The notes beneath the pieces are model-generated. The model made no database searches. It was not told the origin of the DNA and saw nothing but the letters and a program-made list of their open reading frames with translations. The position numbers and the translations under genes were made by a program. A stretch of 64,000 bases of DNA from Nannocystis sp. RBIL2 (lineage in GTDB: Bacteria > Myxococcota_A > Polyangia > Nannocystales > Nannocystaceae): positions 3,806,151-3,870,150 of the forward strand of contig NZ_JAPNJW010000002.1 of the NCBI RefSeq assembly GCF_026626745.1, written 5' to 3'. Positions 55,079-62,704 of this stretch are shown here, in pieces (the stretch's first letter is position 1; every line of letters begins with the position of its first letter).

Positions 55079-55963
55079 TCACGGCCGGCGCAGCAGCAGC
55101 AACTTCAGCCACGTGCGTGGCATGGTCGCCGGCTCGCTCAGGCCCAGCGTCGGTACGCTCGACCCGGGCGGGACGTACGTCCCGCCGACGTGGTCCCACA
55201 GCGTCAGCAGCAGCGAGTGATTGCCGATCTGCGTCGGGTCGGCGCTGTGGTGCAAGCGATGCACCTCCGGCGTATTGAAAAACCGGGACAACCACGGATT
55301 GCGCGTGTCGACCCCGGTGTGCGACGACAGCCCGAGCGCGGTGTCGAACATCGCGTAGGCGAAGATCACGTCCGGCGCGAACCCGCAGGCCACCAGCGCC
55401 AGCACCGGCAGCGTGCGGAAGAAGAACACCAGGAGCGGCGCGTTGACCGTCGACATCAGCGCGTAGAGCTCGCGCGGGTAGTGATGCAGCGCGTGCATGC
55501 GCCACAGCAGCGGGTGCTCGTGCGACACGCGATGGATCGCGTAGGCGGCCCCGTCGGCGACGACGAAGCCGAGCGGCGCCGCGATCGCCAGCGGCAGCGA
55601 CGCGGCCGGCCCGAAGCCCTCGGCGCCGAGCCACAGGGCCAGCTGTGCCGCCACGATCCCCCCGGCCCCGTCGAGCACCCCGCCGAACGCGAAGAACAGC
55701 GCGTCGCGCGGCACCTCGCGCAGCCGCGGCCGCCAGCGGCCCACTGTCAGCTCGAGCGCCGTCAACACCACGAGAAAGCCGGTCGCAGTCGCCCCGATCA
55801 TCGGCCCCCGCGGTGAATCGGTGACCACCGTATAGGCCGTCAGCGCCGCTGCCACCAGCAGCGCCGTCGGCATCAGCCCCCGCCGGACCGCCACCTCCAG
55901 CCCACGTGCGACCTCCCATTTGCGCCCCGAAGTCATCTCCGCATCGATTGCCCGCATCGTCAT
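55079..55963 (-). CDS. Sterol desaturase/fatty acid hydroxylase family membrane protein
   Basis: 294 residues. Four or so membrane helices and the eight-His di-iron signature of the family: HRVSH (H-x3-H), HALHH and, further on, HRLHH, with SSHTGVD between. These enzymes hydroxylate or desaturate sterols, fatty acids or carotenoids using O2. The substrate is unknown. Start: ATG 55961-55963 has GGAGGG at good spacing, which decides it against an ATG 24 bases upstream. It is convergent with the GFA gene, nine bases apart, so their ends may share a transcription stop. Confidence 0.9.
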   Translation of the reverse strand: MTMRAIDAEMTSGRKWEVARGLEVAVRRGLMPTALLVAAALTAYTVVTDSPRGPMIGATATGFLVVLTALELTVGRWRPRLREVPRDALFFAFGGVLDGAGGIVAAQLALWLGAEGFGPAASLPLAIAAPLGFVVADGAAYAIHRVSHEHPLLWRMHALHHYPRELYALMSTVNAPLLVFFFRTLPVLALVACGFAPDVIFAYAMFDTALGLSSHTGVDTRNPWLSRFFNTPEVHRLHHSADPTQIGNHSLLLTLWDHVGGTYVPPGSSVPTLGLSEPATMPRTWLKLLLLRRP

Positions 55964-56266
55964 TCGCTGACCCTCCTGCAACGTCATCGTCCAGCCTCGC
56001 GCCCATGTGCGCGTCGCCGCCCTCTCTCATGATTTCGCGGCGCAGCTCTCCACGTTCATCACACCGCCGAGGCCCCCGACGAGACCGGCGCAGTTCGGCT
56101 CGCACATCACCCGGTCTCTGTCAGCTCGCCCATGCCTCGCGCTCACGCGAGAGTCCGCGCTCCTCGCAGCCGCGCTCGCGCAGCTCGCCGTTCGCCGGTC
56201 TTTCCGCGTCGTCGGCTTTTTTCACCTCGAACTGCGCTCCTCCTCTCGTGCGACCCTCCGCGGCGC
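55964..56266. other. Intergenic region, nothing seen
   Basis: About 300 bases between two minus-strand genes. No believable frame, hairpin with T run or repeat. It must carry the promoter of the desaturase-like gene. Confidence 0.35.
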
Positions 56267-57073
56267 TCAGGCGTGGACCCGCCGCCAGTAATCGACGATC
56301 GCCCGCGCCCGCTTGCCCGTCGGCTCGGCGTAAGGGATCAGGCGCTCGAGCGGGTAGTCGGCCGGCAGGCAGCGGGCAGGTAGCGCAGGTTCGTCGACGA
56401 ACGTCACCCGGTAGTGTGCCGGGCCCGCGGCCAGCCAGCGGCGGGCCGCCTCGTCGCCGTCGATTCCCGGCGCGTGCAGGTACCCCTCCAGCTCGCGCTC
56501 GAATCGCGCCAGCACGCGGGCCCGCTCCTTGACGTCGAACAGCGCCACCAGCCGCCGGTCGAGCGATGGATCGGACTGATCGGGGCAGCGGAACAGGAAC
56601 AGGTGCTGCGACAGCCCGTGCGCCGCCACGGCCTCCTCGATCGGCGCCGTGTCGATCTGCCCGTTGATGTACACGTTCTGCGCCAGCTTCTGGAAGCCGT
56701 AGCTCTTGAGCGCGTCGCGCACGACCTGCCGCTCGCGCGTGTCGCCGGCCTCGAACGAGAAGATCGCCAGCACGTAGCCCTCGGGCCGCGCGAACCGCTG
56801 CTGCACCGCCAGCCCGATCGAGCTGCCCGGCGCCCCGAGTCGGTAGCGTGTCGCGCCCTCGTCGTCGAACGCCTCGATCGCCCCGCTGCTGCGCAGCCGC
56901 GACAGCGCCGTGCGGATGGCCCCCGCCCCGTGCCCGGCGAACTCCGCCAGATCGCGCATCCCCGCGGCCGTCGCGTGCGGCAGCCCGGCCAGCAGCGACG
57001 TGGATCCGCGAAACACCAGCGGCGCGATCAGCAGCTCGTTCAGGGACACGGCGTGGCGTTCGAGGAAGGACAT
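56267..57073 (-). CDS. PaaX-like transcriptional regulator
   Basis: 268 residues. An N-terminal winged helix (MRDLAEFAGHGAGAIRTALSRLRSSG by its parts at about 40-65, GATRYRLGAPG), a central PaaX-type domain (GYVLAIFSFEAGDTRERQVVRDAL by parts, QKLAQNVYING) and the C-terminal PaaX domain (ARRWLAAGPAHYRV, RLIPYAEPTGKRARAIVDYW by parts). PaaX proteins repress phenylacetate degradation genes and are released by phenylacetyl-CoA; no such genes are beside it here. The ATG at 57071-57073 was chosen from family length. An inverted repeat GTTACAC/GTGTAAC just upstream is a likely self-binding site. Confidence 0.85.
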   Translation of the reverse strand: MSFLERHAVSLNELLIAPLVFRGSTSLLAGLPHATAAGMRDLAEFAGHGAGAIRTALSRLRSSGAIEAFDDEGATRYRLGAPGSSIGLAVQQRFARPEGYVLAIFSFEAGDTRERQVVRDALKSYGFQKLAQNVYINGQIDTAPIEEAVAAHGLSQHLFLFRCPDQSDPSLDRRLVALFDVKERARVLARFERELEGYLHAPGIDGDEAARRWLAAGPAHYRVTFVDEPALPARCLPADYPLERLIPYAEPTGKRARAIVDYWRRVHA

Positions 57074-57080
57074 GGGGCGC

Positions 57081-57120
57081 GTTACACGTTCGACTGCAAG
57101 TATCTGCATCTGTGTAACAC
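57081..57120. promoter_or_regulatory. Inverted repeat upstream of PaaX-like gene
   Basis: GTTACAC (57081-57087) and GTGTAAC (57112-57118) face each other 24 bases apart; the right half is itself a small palindrome, GTGTAACAC. It lies 8-47 bases before the ATG in an AT-rich patch. Probably an operator at the promoter. Confidence 0.55.
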
Positions 57121-57238
57121 GAGAAATCGGCCCACACAAGCCCCCACCGGGCGCAGTCTCGCGCAGCTCGGGCGCGACCTGGTCGCTATGGCCCGATCTG
57201 CCCGCTGGAGCTGCGCTCGCCTCCTCATGAACGCGGTC

Positions 57239-57280
57239 GTCGACAACTCATGGACATGCTCCGAGAGACATGTCCATCTC
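57239..57280. repeat. 14-bp-period element, two clear units
   Basis: GACATGCTCCGAGA (57253) then GACATGTCCATCTC (57267), with a decayed unit before them at 57239. Same family as the other arrays. Confidence 0.65.
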
Positions 57281-57355
57281 GGCACCGCGCCGGGTCGGGC
57301 GCCAGGCCAGCCGCCAGACTGGGGATCGTCAGACCCCGCCGGACGCGAGCATCCC

Positions 57356-57439
57356 TATATGCTCGAAAGGACATGCACCCGAGAGCATGCTCTCCAGTAC
57401 ATGTCCTTCCGGACCTGTCCGAAGGAGCCTGTCCCTCGG
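57356..57439. repeat. 14-bp-period array, six units
   Basis: Six units in exact steps: TATATGCTCGAAAG, GACATGCACCCGAG, AGCATGCTCTCCAG, TACATGTCCTTCCG, GACCTGTCCGAAGG and AGCCTGTCCCTCGG. A seventh, ACCACGCCTCCGCG, may be a decayed copy. It ends 16 bases from the stop codon of the M56 peptidase gene. The core is a partial palindrome, GGACATGTCC. Confidence 0.82.
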
Positions 57440-57455
57440 ACCACGCCTCCGCGGC

Positions 57456-60023
57456 CTACTCGCCGGCCTTGCGGGCCGCCTCTTCGATGCGGCGCTGCTC
57501 CTCGGCGTCGATCACCCCGTCGCGCAGCGCTCGCTCGACCTCGCGGCGGACCGCCTCACCGGCGCGGACCCGGGCCTTCTGGACCCGCTTGGCCTCCTCG
57601 CCCGCGCGGCGGGCCTCGGCCTCGGCGCGGCGGCCCTCCGCCTGGATGCGGCGGCCCTCCGCCTCGATCTGCAGGCGCTCGCGCTCGACCCGGCGGGCCT
57701 CGTGCTGCGCGTCGCGCTGGGCCTCGCGCTGGATCCGCTTCGCGTCCTCCACGACCCGCTTGTGGTCGCGCTCGAGGCGACGCTGCTCGCGCTGCAGCTC
57801 GGCCTGGGCCCGCGCGCGCTCGCCGGCGGAGGCTCGCAGCGAGCGGGACACCTCGCGCTCGACCTCGTCGGCGATGCCGTCGACGTCGAGGTGCTCCAGC
57901 GCGTCGGTGAGGCCGGCGAGGTCGAGGTGTTCGACCTTGCGCTCGACCTCCGCGGCGATCTTCTCGGCCCGCCCGGCCAGCTCGGCGAGCTGCTGCGGGC
58001 TCAGCTCCGGCGCGCGGCGGGCCAGCGCCTCGGCGCGGCGCTTGAGCTCCTCGATCTTGGCAGCGTCGAGCTTGCTCGCCTGCTTGGCGATCGCCGCCGC
58101 CGCGCGCTCGAGGTCGCGGAGCTGCTTGGCGTCGATCACCTTGGCCTGGACCGCCAGCTTCCCGCCCTCGCGCACCAGCTTCTCCGACACCCGCGGCACC
58201 ACGACCACGCGCCGCTGCGACCCGCCGTGCTCGTCGGAACAGCTGTCGTCGTCGTCGTCGTCATGGTCGTGCTCCACTGCGATGCGGAACGCGGGCGGCG
58301 ACGGCGGCGTCGGCGGCGTCGGCGGCACCGGGCGCACCGGACCCACCGCGTGCGGCGGCCTCGGCGGCGGCACCACGTACTTCACCTCCGGCACGAACAC
58401 CTGGACCGACGAGCCCGGCCGCCCCTGCTCGCGCAGCTCGGTCGCCTTCCGCTCGTGCCGCTCGGCCTTGCGCAGCGCCCGGCGCTGCTTCACCGACCGC
58501 GGATCGGCGACCACCTCGGGCGGCGTCGGCGGCGTCGGTGCGACGCCCAGCATCGTCGGCGTCGGCGGCGTCGTCCAGGCGCCCAGCGCCGTCGTCGGAG
58601 GCGGCGTCCAGGCGCCCAGCGCCGTCGTCGAGGGCATCGTCGGGGCCACACCGAGCACCGTCGCGGCCTCGGGGGCCGCCGACGCGAACACCGGCTCGGG
58701 CATCAGCTCCGGATCGGGCGCCACCGGCGGTTCGGGCACCTCGGCGCGCGCGACCGACAGCGACAGCCCCGGCGCGCCGAGGCCGACCATCGCCAGCAGC
58801 GCCGCGCCCAGCAGCCCGCGCCAGCGCTGGGCCCAGCGGCCGCGCTCGCGCTCGCGGGCGTCGAGCAGGCGCTCGACCCGGCGCACCAGCAGCGAGCTCT
58901 TGCCCGCCATCGGGCTGGCGAACTTTCCAGCCATGTCCGTGCCGCCGGGCCACTGCGCCACCTCCGTCAGACAGCGCGCCAGGTGCAGCCCCGACCCGGT
59001 GTGGCGGACCGCCCAGTCGTCGCACAGCTCCTCGGCCGCCTCTTGCATCCCGCGGCGGGCCACCCGGTTGAGCGGCTGGAAGAACAGCGCCGCCTCGAGC
59101 ACCGACGCCAGCACCTGCCAGGCCGGATCGCGGCGCAGCACGTGGGCCAGCTCGTGGGCCAGCATCGCCTCTTGCTGGCGCGGCGCCAGCCCGTGCGCCC
59201 GCGCCGGCACCACGATCTCGCGGCTCGCCAGGGCCATCGGCGAACCTACCCGTTCGGACATGGTCAAACGGACACTGTCCTGAGGGACACGTACGTGCGC
59301 CATCAGCCGCAGCAGCCGCTCGCGCAGCGGACCCTGGCGCAGCGGCGTGCGCCCGCGCAGGCCCCGACGCAGCCGGACCGCCGTCATCCCCAGGCGGCCG
59401 AGCGAGGCCGCCGCGCCGAGCCCGAACAGCCCGGCGAAGATCCACGCGGTCAACCCGGCCTGCGACTCGCCGGCCGGCGGCGCCCCGGGGGCCAGCGGCG
59501 GGGCGGGCGGGACCATCGGCGCCATCATCGGCGGCGCCGTCGTCGGCGCGCCCAGCATCGCCGGCTCGATCACCGCCGCCGGCTCGACGAACACCGCGTG
59601 GTCGATCCGCACGTGCGCCGGCGCGGCGAACACCGCAGTCACGCCCTCGTCGGAGACCATCACCACCTGCGGCTCGCAGCCGACGCAGCCGTGCAGCTGC
59701 GGCATCATCACCGGCGCCGCCAGCTCGACCACCTGCGGAGGCGGCGGCGCGGTCGCGGTGTCGGGCGCCAGCGGCGGCTCGCCCGGCGCCAGCGAGCCGG
59801 CCTCGACGTGCATGCTGCCGAGCAGCGGCTCGACCCCGAGCCCCGTCTGCAGCGTCGCCGTGAACAGCCCCCCGACCAGCGACATCTTCCACAGCAAGCT
59901 GCGGGTCAGCGAGTCGAGCGGGAGGAAGCGGGTGAACGCCCACACGCCGCCGATCAGCACCGAGCTGTGCACGAAGTACGTGCCCAGCCAGCTCACCACC
60001 GTGTGCACCGCCGGATCAAACAT
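57456..60023 (-). CDS. M56-family (BlaR1-like) membrane metallopeptidase with coiled-coil extension
   Basis: 855 residues. N-terminal membrane helices (about 12-30, 43-65 and 190-215), a long Pro/Ala-rich loop between, and the M56 protease domain with zinc motif HELAH (about 289-293), then EELCDDWAV. Another helix at about 400-420 (LGAALLAMVGLGAPG), a Pro-rich segment, an acidic HDHDDDDDD patch (about 560) and a C-terminal 280-residue Arg/Glu/Ala coiled coil. In BlaR1/MecR1 the protease cuts the BlaI repressor after a signal; the usual penicillin-binding sensor is absent here and replaced by the coiled coil. It overlaps the BlaI-like gene by 8 bases. ATG 60021-60023. Confidence 0.88.
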   Translation of the reverse strand: MFDPAVHTVVSWLGTYFVHSSVLIGGVWAFTRFLPLDSLTRSLLWKMSLVGGLFTATLQTGLGVEPLLGSMHVEAGSLAPGEPPLAPDTATAPPPPQVVELAAPVMMPQLHGCVGCEPQVVMVSDEGVTAVFAAPAHVRIDHAVFVEPAAVIEPAMLGAPTTAPPMMAPMVPPAPPLAPGAPPAGESQAGLTAWIFAGLFGLGAAASLGRLGMTAVRLRRGLRGRTPLRQGPLRERLLRLMAHVRVPQDSVRLTMSERVGSPMALASREIVVPARAHGLAPRQQEAMLAHELAHVLRRDPAWQVLASVLEAALFFQPLNRVARRGMQEAAEELCDDWAVRHTGSGLHLARCLTEVAQWPGGTDMAGKFASPMAGKSSLLVRRVERLLDARERERGRWAQRWRGLLGAALLAMVGLGAPGLSLSVARAEVPEPPVAPDPELMPEPVFASAAPEAATVLGVAPTMPSTTALGAWTPPPTTALGAWTTPPTPTMLGVAPTPPTPPEVVADPRSVKQRRALRKAERHERKATELREQGRPGSSVQVFVPEVKYVVPPPRPPHAVGPVRPVPPTPPTPPSPPAFRIAVEHDHDDDDDDSCSDEHGGSQRRVVVVPRVSEKLVREGGKLAVQAKVIDAKQLRDLERAAAAIAKQASKLDAAKIEELKRRAEALARRAPELSPQQLAELAGRAEKIAAEVERKVEHLDLAGLTDALEHLDVDGIADEVEREVSRSLRASAGERARAQAELQREQRRLERDHKRVVEDAKRIQREAQRDAQHEARRVERERLQIEAEGRRIQAEGRRAEAEARRAGEEAKRVQKARVRAGEAVRREVERALRDGVIDAEEQRRIEEAARKAGE

Positions 60024-60417
60024 CGTCGTCGTCCTCCGCGTCGCCGGATCTCTGGGCCAGGAGCTGCTTGAGCCGCGCGACGTCGTCCGGATCGACGTCC
60101 CTGTCCACCACCAGATGGCTGACGAGCGCCGACACGTCGCCGCCGAAGAAGTAATCGGTGACCCGCGACAGCATCGAGCGCCGAATCTCGTCTTCCGTGA
60201 CGAGCGCGCGGTAGATGAACTGCCGCCCCTCGACGCGGTGCGTCACGGTGCCCTTCTTCTCGAGCCGCGACAGCATCGTCGACACCGTGGTCGGCGCCAG
60301 CTCGCGATCCTGCTCGAGCAAGGCCGTGTGGACATCGGTCGCGGTCGCCTCGCCGCGGTCCCACAAGATCCGCAGCAGGCCGAGCTGCAGATCGCTGAGT
60401 TGGTGTGACTCGCTCAT
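60016..60417 (-). CDS. BlaI/MecI/CopY-family repressor
   Basis: 133 residues. Winged helix typical of the family: LSDLQLGLLRILWDRGEATATDV by its parts at about 7-29, then APTTVSTMLSRLEKKGTVTHRVEGRQF by parts, with the N-terminal part binding DNA and the C-terminal helices (SALVSHLVVDRDV, ARLKQLLAQ) forming the dimer. The family's cleavage site lies near the middle. It is the first gene of a two-gene operon with the M56 peptidase, its likely inactivator. A 16-bp palindrome 15 bases upstream of the ATG is its probable operator. Confidence 0.92.
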   Translation of the reverse strand: MSESHQLSDLQLGLLRILWDRGEATATDVHTALLEQDRELAPTTVSTMLSRLEKKGTVTHRVEGRQFIYRALVTEDEIRRSMLSRVTDYFFGGDVSALVSHLVVDRDVDPDDVARLKQLLAQRSGDAEDDDDV

Positions 60418-60743
60418 GAACGACAGCCGTAGTACTACACGTGTAGTAGGGCGTCAAGCGGCCGCACCGCCGACTTCTCGCTTCGACCCCACGAGCTTGC
60501 ACCCGGCTTCCTCGCGCGATATGCGCGAAGCCGCCGGGACTCCTCTCGACTCACCGCGCTCTTGTGACGGTCCAGCCCTTCGCGTCGCGCGATCCGATGT
60601 TTCTGGCGCTCCGGTTCATCGGTGCGCCAAGCGTCGAGGTAGGCCTCGGTAGCAGACGGCACTGAAGCGATCTGCCCCGCGATCGACGTCGACGCCCTCC
60701 ATCCAGCCCGGAGGACCCATCTACAATGGCCGCGGAGGTCGCC
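60418..60743. other. Intergenic region between BlaI-like and FG-GAP genes
   Basis: About 330 bases between divergent genes. It holds the palindromic operator at the left and a hairpin, CTCGCGC/GCGCGA, at about 60514-60530. No gene is seen. Confidence 0.4.
60433..60448. promoter_or_regulatory. BlaI-type palindromic operator
   Basis: TACTACACGTGTAGTA is a perfect 16-bp palindrome just upstream of the BlaI-like start. It contains the TACA/TGTA half-sites known for BlaI and MecI operators, so self-repression of the operon is very likely. Confidence 0.85.
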
Positions 60744-62571
60744 GTGCCGCGTCGCTCGCTCCTGTTCGCAGGGCTCTTCGCAATCATCCCCTCGTCCGCC
60801 GCCGCGGCGCCCTGGCAGATCGATCCATCCCGCCTGCTGCCCGGAGTCGAGGGCGTGTCGCAGAAGGTCGAGCTCGTCGACCTCGACGCCGACGGCTTCG
60901 TCGACCTCGTCTTCGCCAACAGCCGCGGCAGCGCCACCGGCAGCGACGCCGACGCCCAGCCCAATCAGCTGCTGCGCAACGACGAGGGCCAGGGCTTCAG
61001 CGAGTGGCCCGGCGTCTTCGAAGAACCCGACAACGCCTATGTCATCAAGGCCGGCGACATCGACGGCGACGGCGACTCCGACCTCGTCGTCGGCGTCAAC
61101 TTCCACGGGCAGAGCCACCTCCTCCTCCACGACGACGGCGCCTTCGTCCGCCACGACATCCTCCCCGGCACGCCCTGCAACATCGGCGATCTCGAGCTCG
61201 GCGACCTCGACGGCGACGGTGACCTCGACATCCTCGCCGCCGACTGGGGCATCCATCCACCGTTCGGCCACCCCGACGACGTCGGTGGCCCGCTGCGCCT
61301 GTGGCTCGGCGACGGCCACGGCGACTTCAGCGACGGCCAGGCCCAGCTCCCGCTCGGCACGGAGGCCTTCGTCGCCTGGTCCTTCGACCTCGAGCTCCTC
61401 GACTTCGACGGCGACTTCGACCTCGACGTCGTCCTCGCCTCGCGCGGCCCGGGCAAGGCCCTCGCGCTGAAGAACGACGGCGCCGGCAACTTCACCGTCC
61501 ACCCGATCGCCGCCCTGCAGCCGGCCCTCGGCAAGGACATCAACACCGCCTTCGCGTCCGCCGACCTCGACGGCGACGGCGACCTCGATCTCGTCACTCT
61601 GGCCGACGGCCGACCTCCCCGAGCTCGACAACAGCGTCGGCGTCCTGCTCGCCGACCTCGACCACGACGGGCGCGACGACGCCGCGGTCGCAGTCGCCGA
61701 CCCGAACGTCGCCAACGCCGTCCTGTTCGGCAGCGACGACCCCGACGGCGTCCCGGAGGACCTCGCCCCGCCGCACATCGCACCGATGGTCGTCCCCTAC
61801 GATTTCGAAGTCCACAACGGCGACACCATCAGCCTCCGCGCGCGCGTCCACGACGCCAAGATCCCGGCGCGGTGGCACGATTTCCGCTTCGACCCCGAAC
61901 GCGGCGATCCGGTTCACCACCGCCGTCTTCCCTACCTCGAATTCGCGAGGGTCGGTTCCCCGGACGAATTCCTGGCGCTCGCCGAGGACGACCCGCAAAA
62001 GCACGTCGTCGCGGGCGTGTGGTACGGCGAGGCCCTGTGGCGCTTCACCATGAACGTCCCCCCATGGGAGCCCCTGGCCGGGCGCATCTACTGGCGGGTC
62101 TGCGCGATCGATGCCGCCGACAATCAGCATTGCGCCGAGCCCTCGCAGCTCTCCGTCGATCCACCGGCGACGTGCGGCGACGGCGTCGTCGATCCATGGG
62201 AGCTGTGCGACACCGCCTTGCCTGGCAACTGTACCCAATGCCAGGCGATCTGCGGCAACTGCATCCGCGAGCCGATCGAGGACCCGCTGAGCTGCCCCGA
62301 GGACGGTGCGTGGGGCTTCCCCTGCAACCCCGACACCGGCCTCGCCAGCTGCGGCGACGGCGTCTGCGAGCCCGACGAGGAGGATTCATGCCCCCACGAC
62401 TGCGGCCCCGACGGCAGCAGTGACAGCGGCGCTGGGGAGAGCGACAGCGCCACCACCGGCGGCGCCGAATCCGAAGACGGCTGCGGCTGTCGCGGCGACG
62501 CCACCGGCAGCGCGCCCGGCCTCGCCCTGCTCCTCCTGCTCGGCCGCCGGCGAGCGCAGCGAGTCGTGTGA
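60744..62571 (+). pseudogene. Secreted FG-GAP/VCBS repeat protein, frameshifted
   Basis: Two frames form one protein. First part: signal peptide (RSLLFAGLFAIIPSSAAAA), then FG-GAP repeats with calcium loops (DLDADGFVDLVFA, DIDGDGDSDLVVG, DLDGDGDLDILAA, DFDGDFDLDVVLA, DLDGDGDLDLVTLADG). Second part continues DLPELDNSVGVLLADLDHDG by parts, a domain with paired Cys (VCAIDAADNQHCAEPS, CDTALPGNC), a Ser/Gly/Asp linker and a MYXO-CTERM-like tail (GCGCRGD, LALLLLLGRRR). Removing one C at 61611 joins them to a 609-codon frame. GTG 60744 with GGAGG upstream is the best start; ATG 60726 is an alternative. It is a surface protein, either decayed or mis-assembled. Confidence 0.83.
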
Positions 62572-62704
62572 TTCCGCCGAGCCCGGGCGCACCCGTCACC
62601 TCGGGCGCACCGCAGTTCGTCCGATCGTCACCGCGCGGCCTCGCGTTCGCTCGCGCGCGCAAGCCCGCGCTTGTCGGCCTCGCGGCCGGCGGATACGCTG
62701 GCGA

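Larger units (their letters stand above)
57074..57455. other. Intergenic region with two 14-bp-period arrays
   Basis: About 380 bases between the PaaX-like gene and the M56 gene, both on the minus strand. It holds the PaaX operator-like repeat at the left, then arrays at 57239-57280 and 57356-57439. No gene is visible. Confidence 0.5.

Noticed and set aside
59258..59299. 14-bp-like units in the M56 gene
   Set aside because: The period fits, but the encoded residues (DSVRLTMSERV) look like normal M56 sequence; kept out of the family as unproven.
57270..60071. 933-codon plus-strand frame opposite the M56 gene
   Set aside because: His/Arg-rich low-complexity translation; HELAH and other motifs are on the minus strand.
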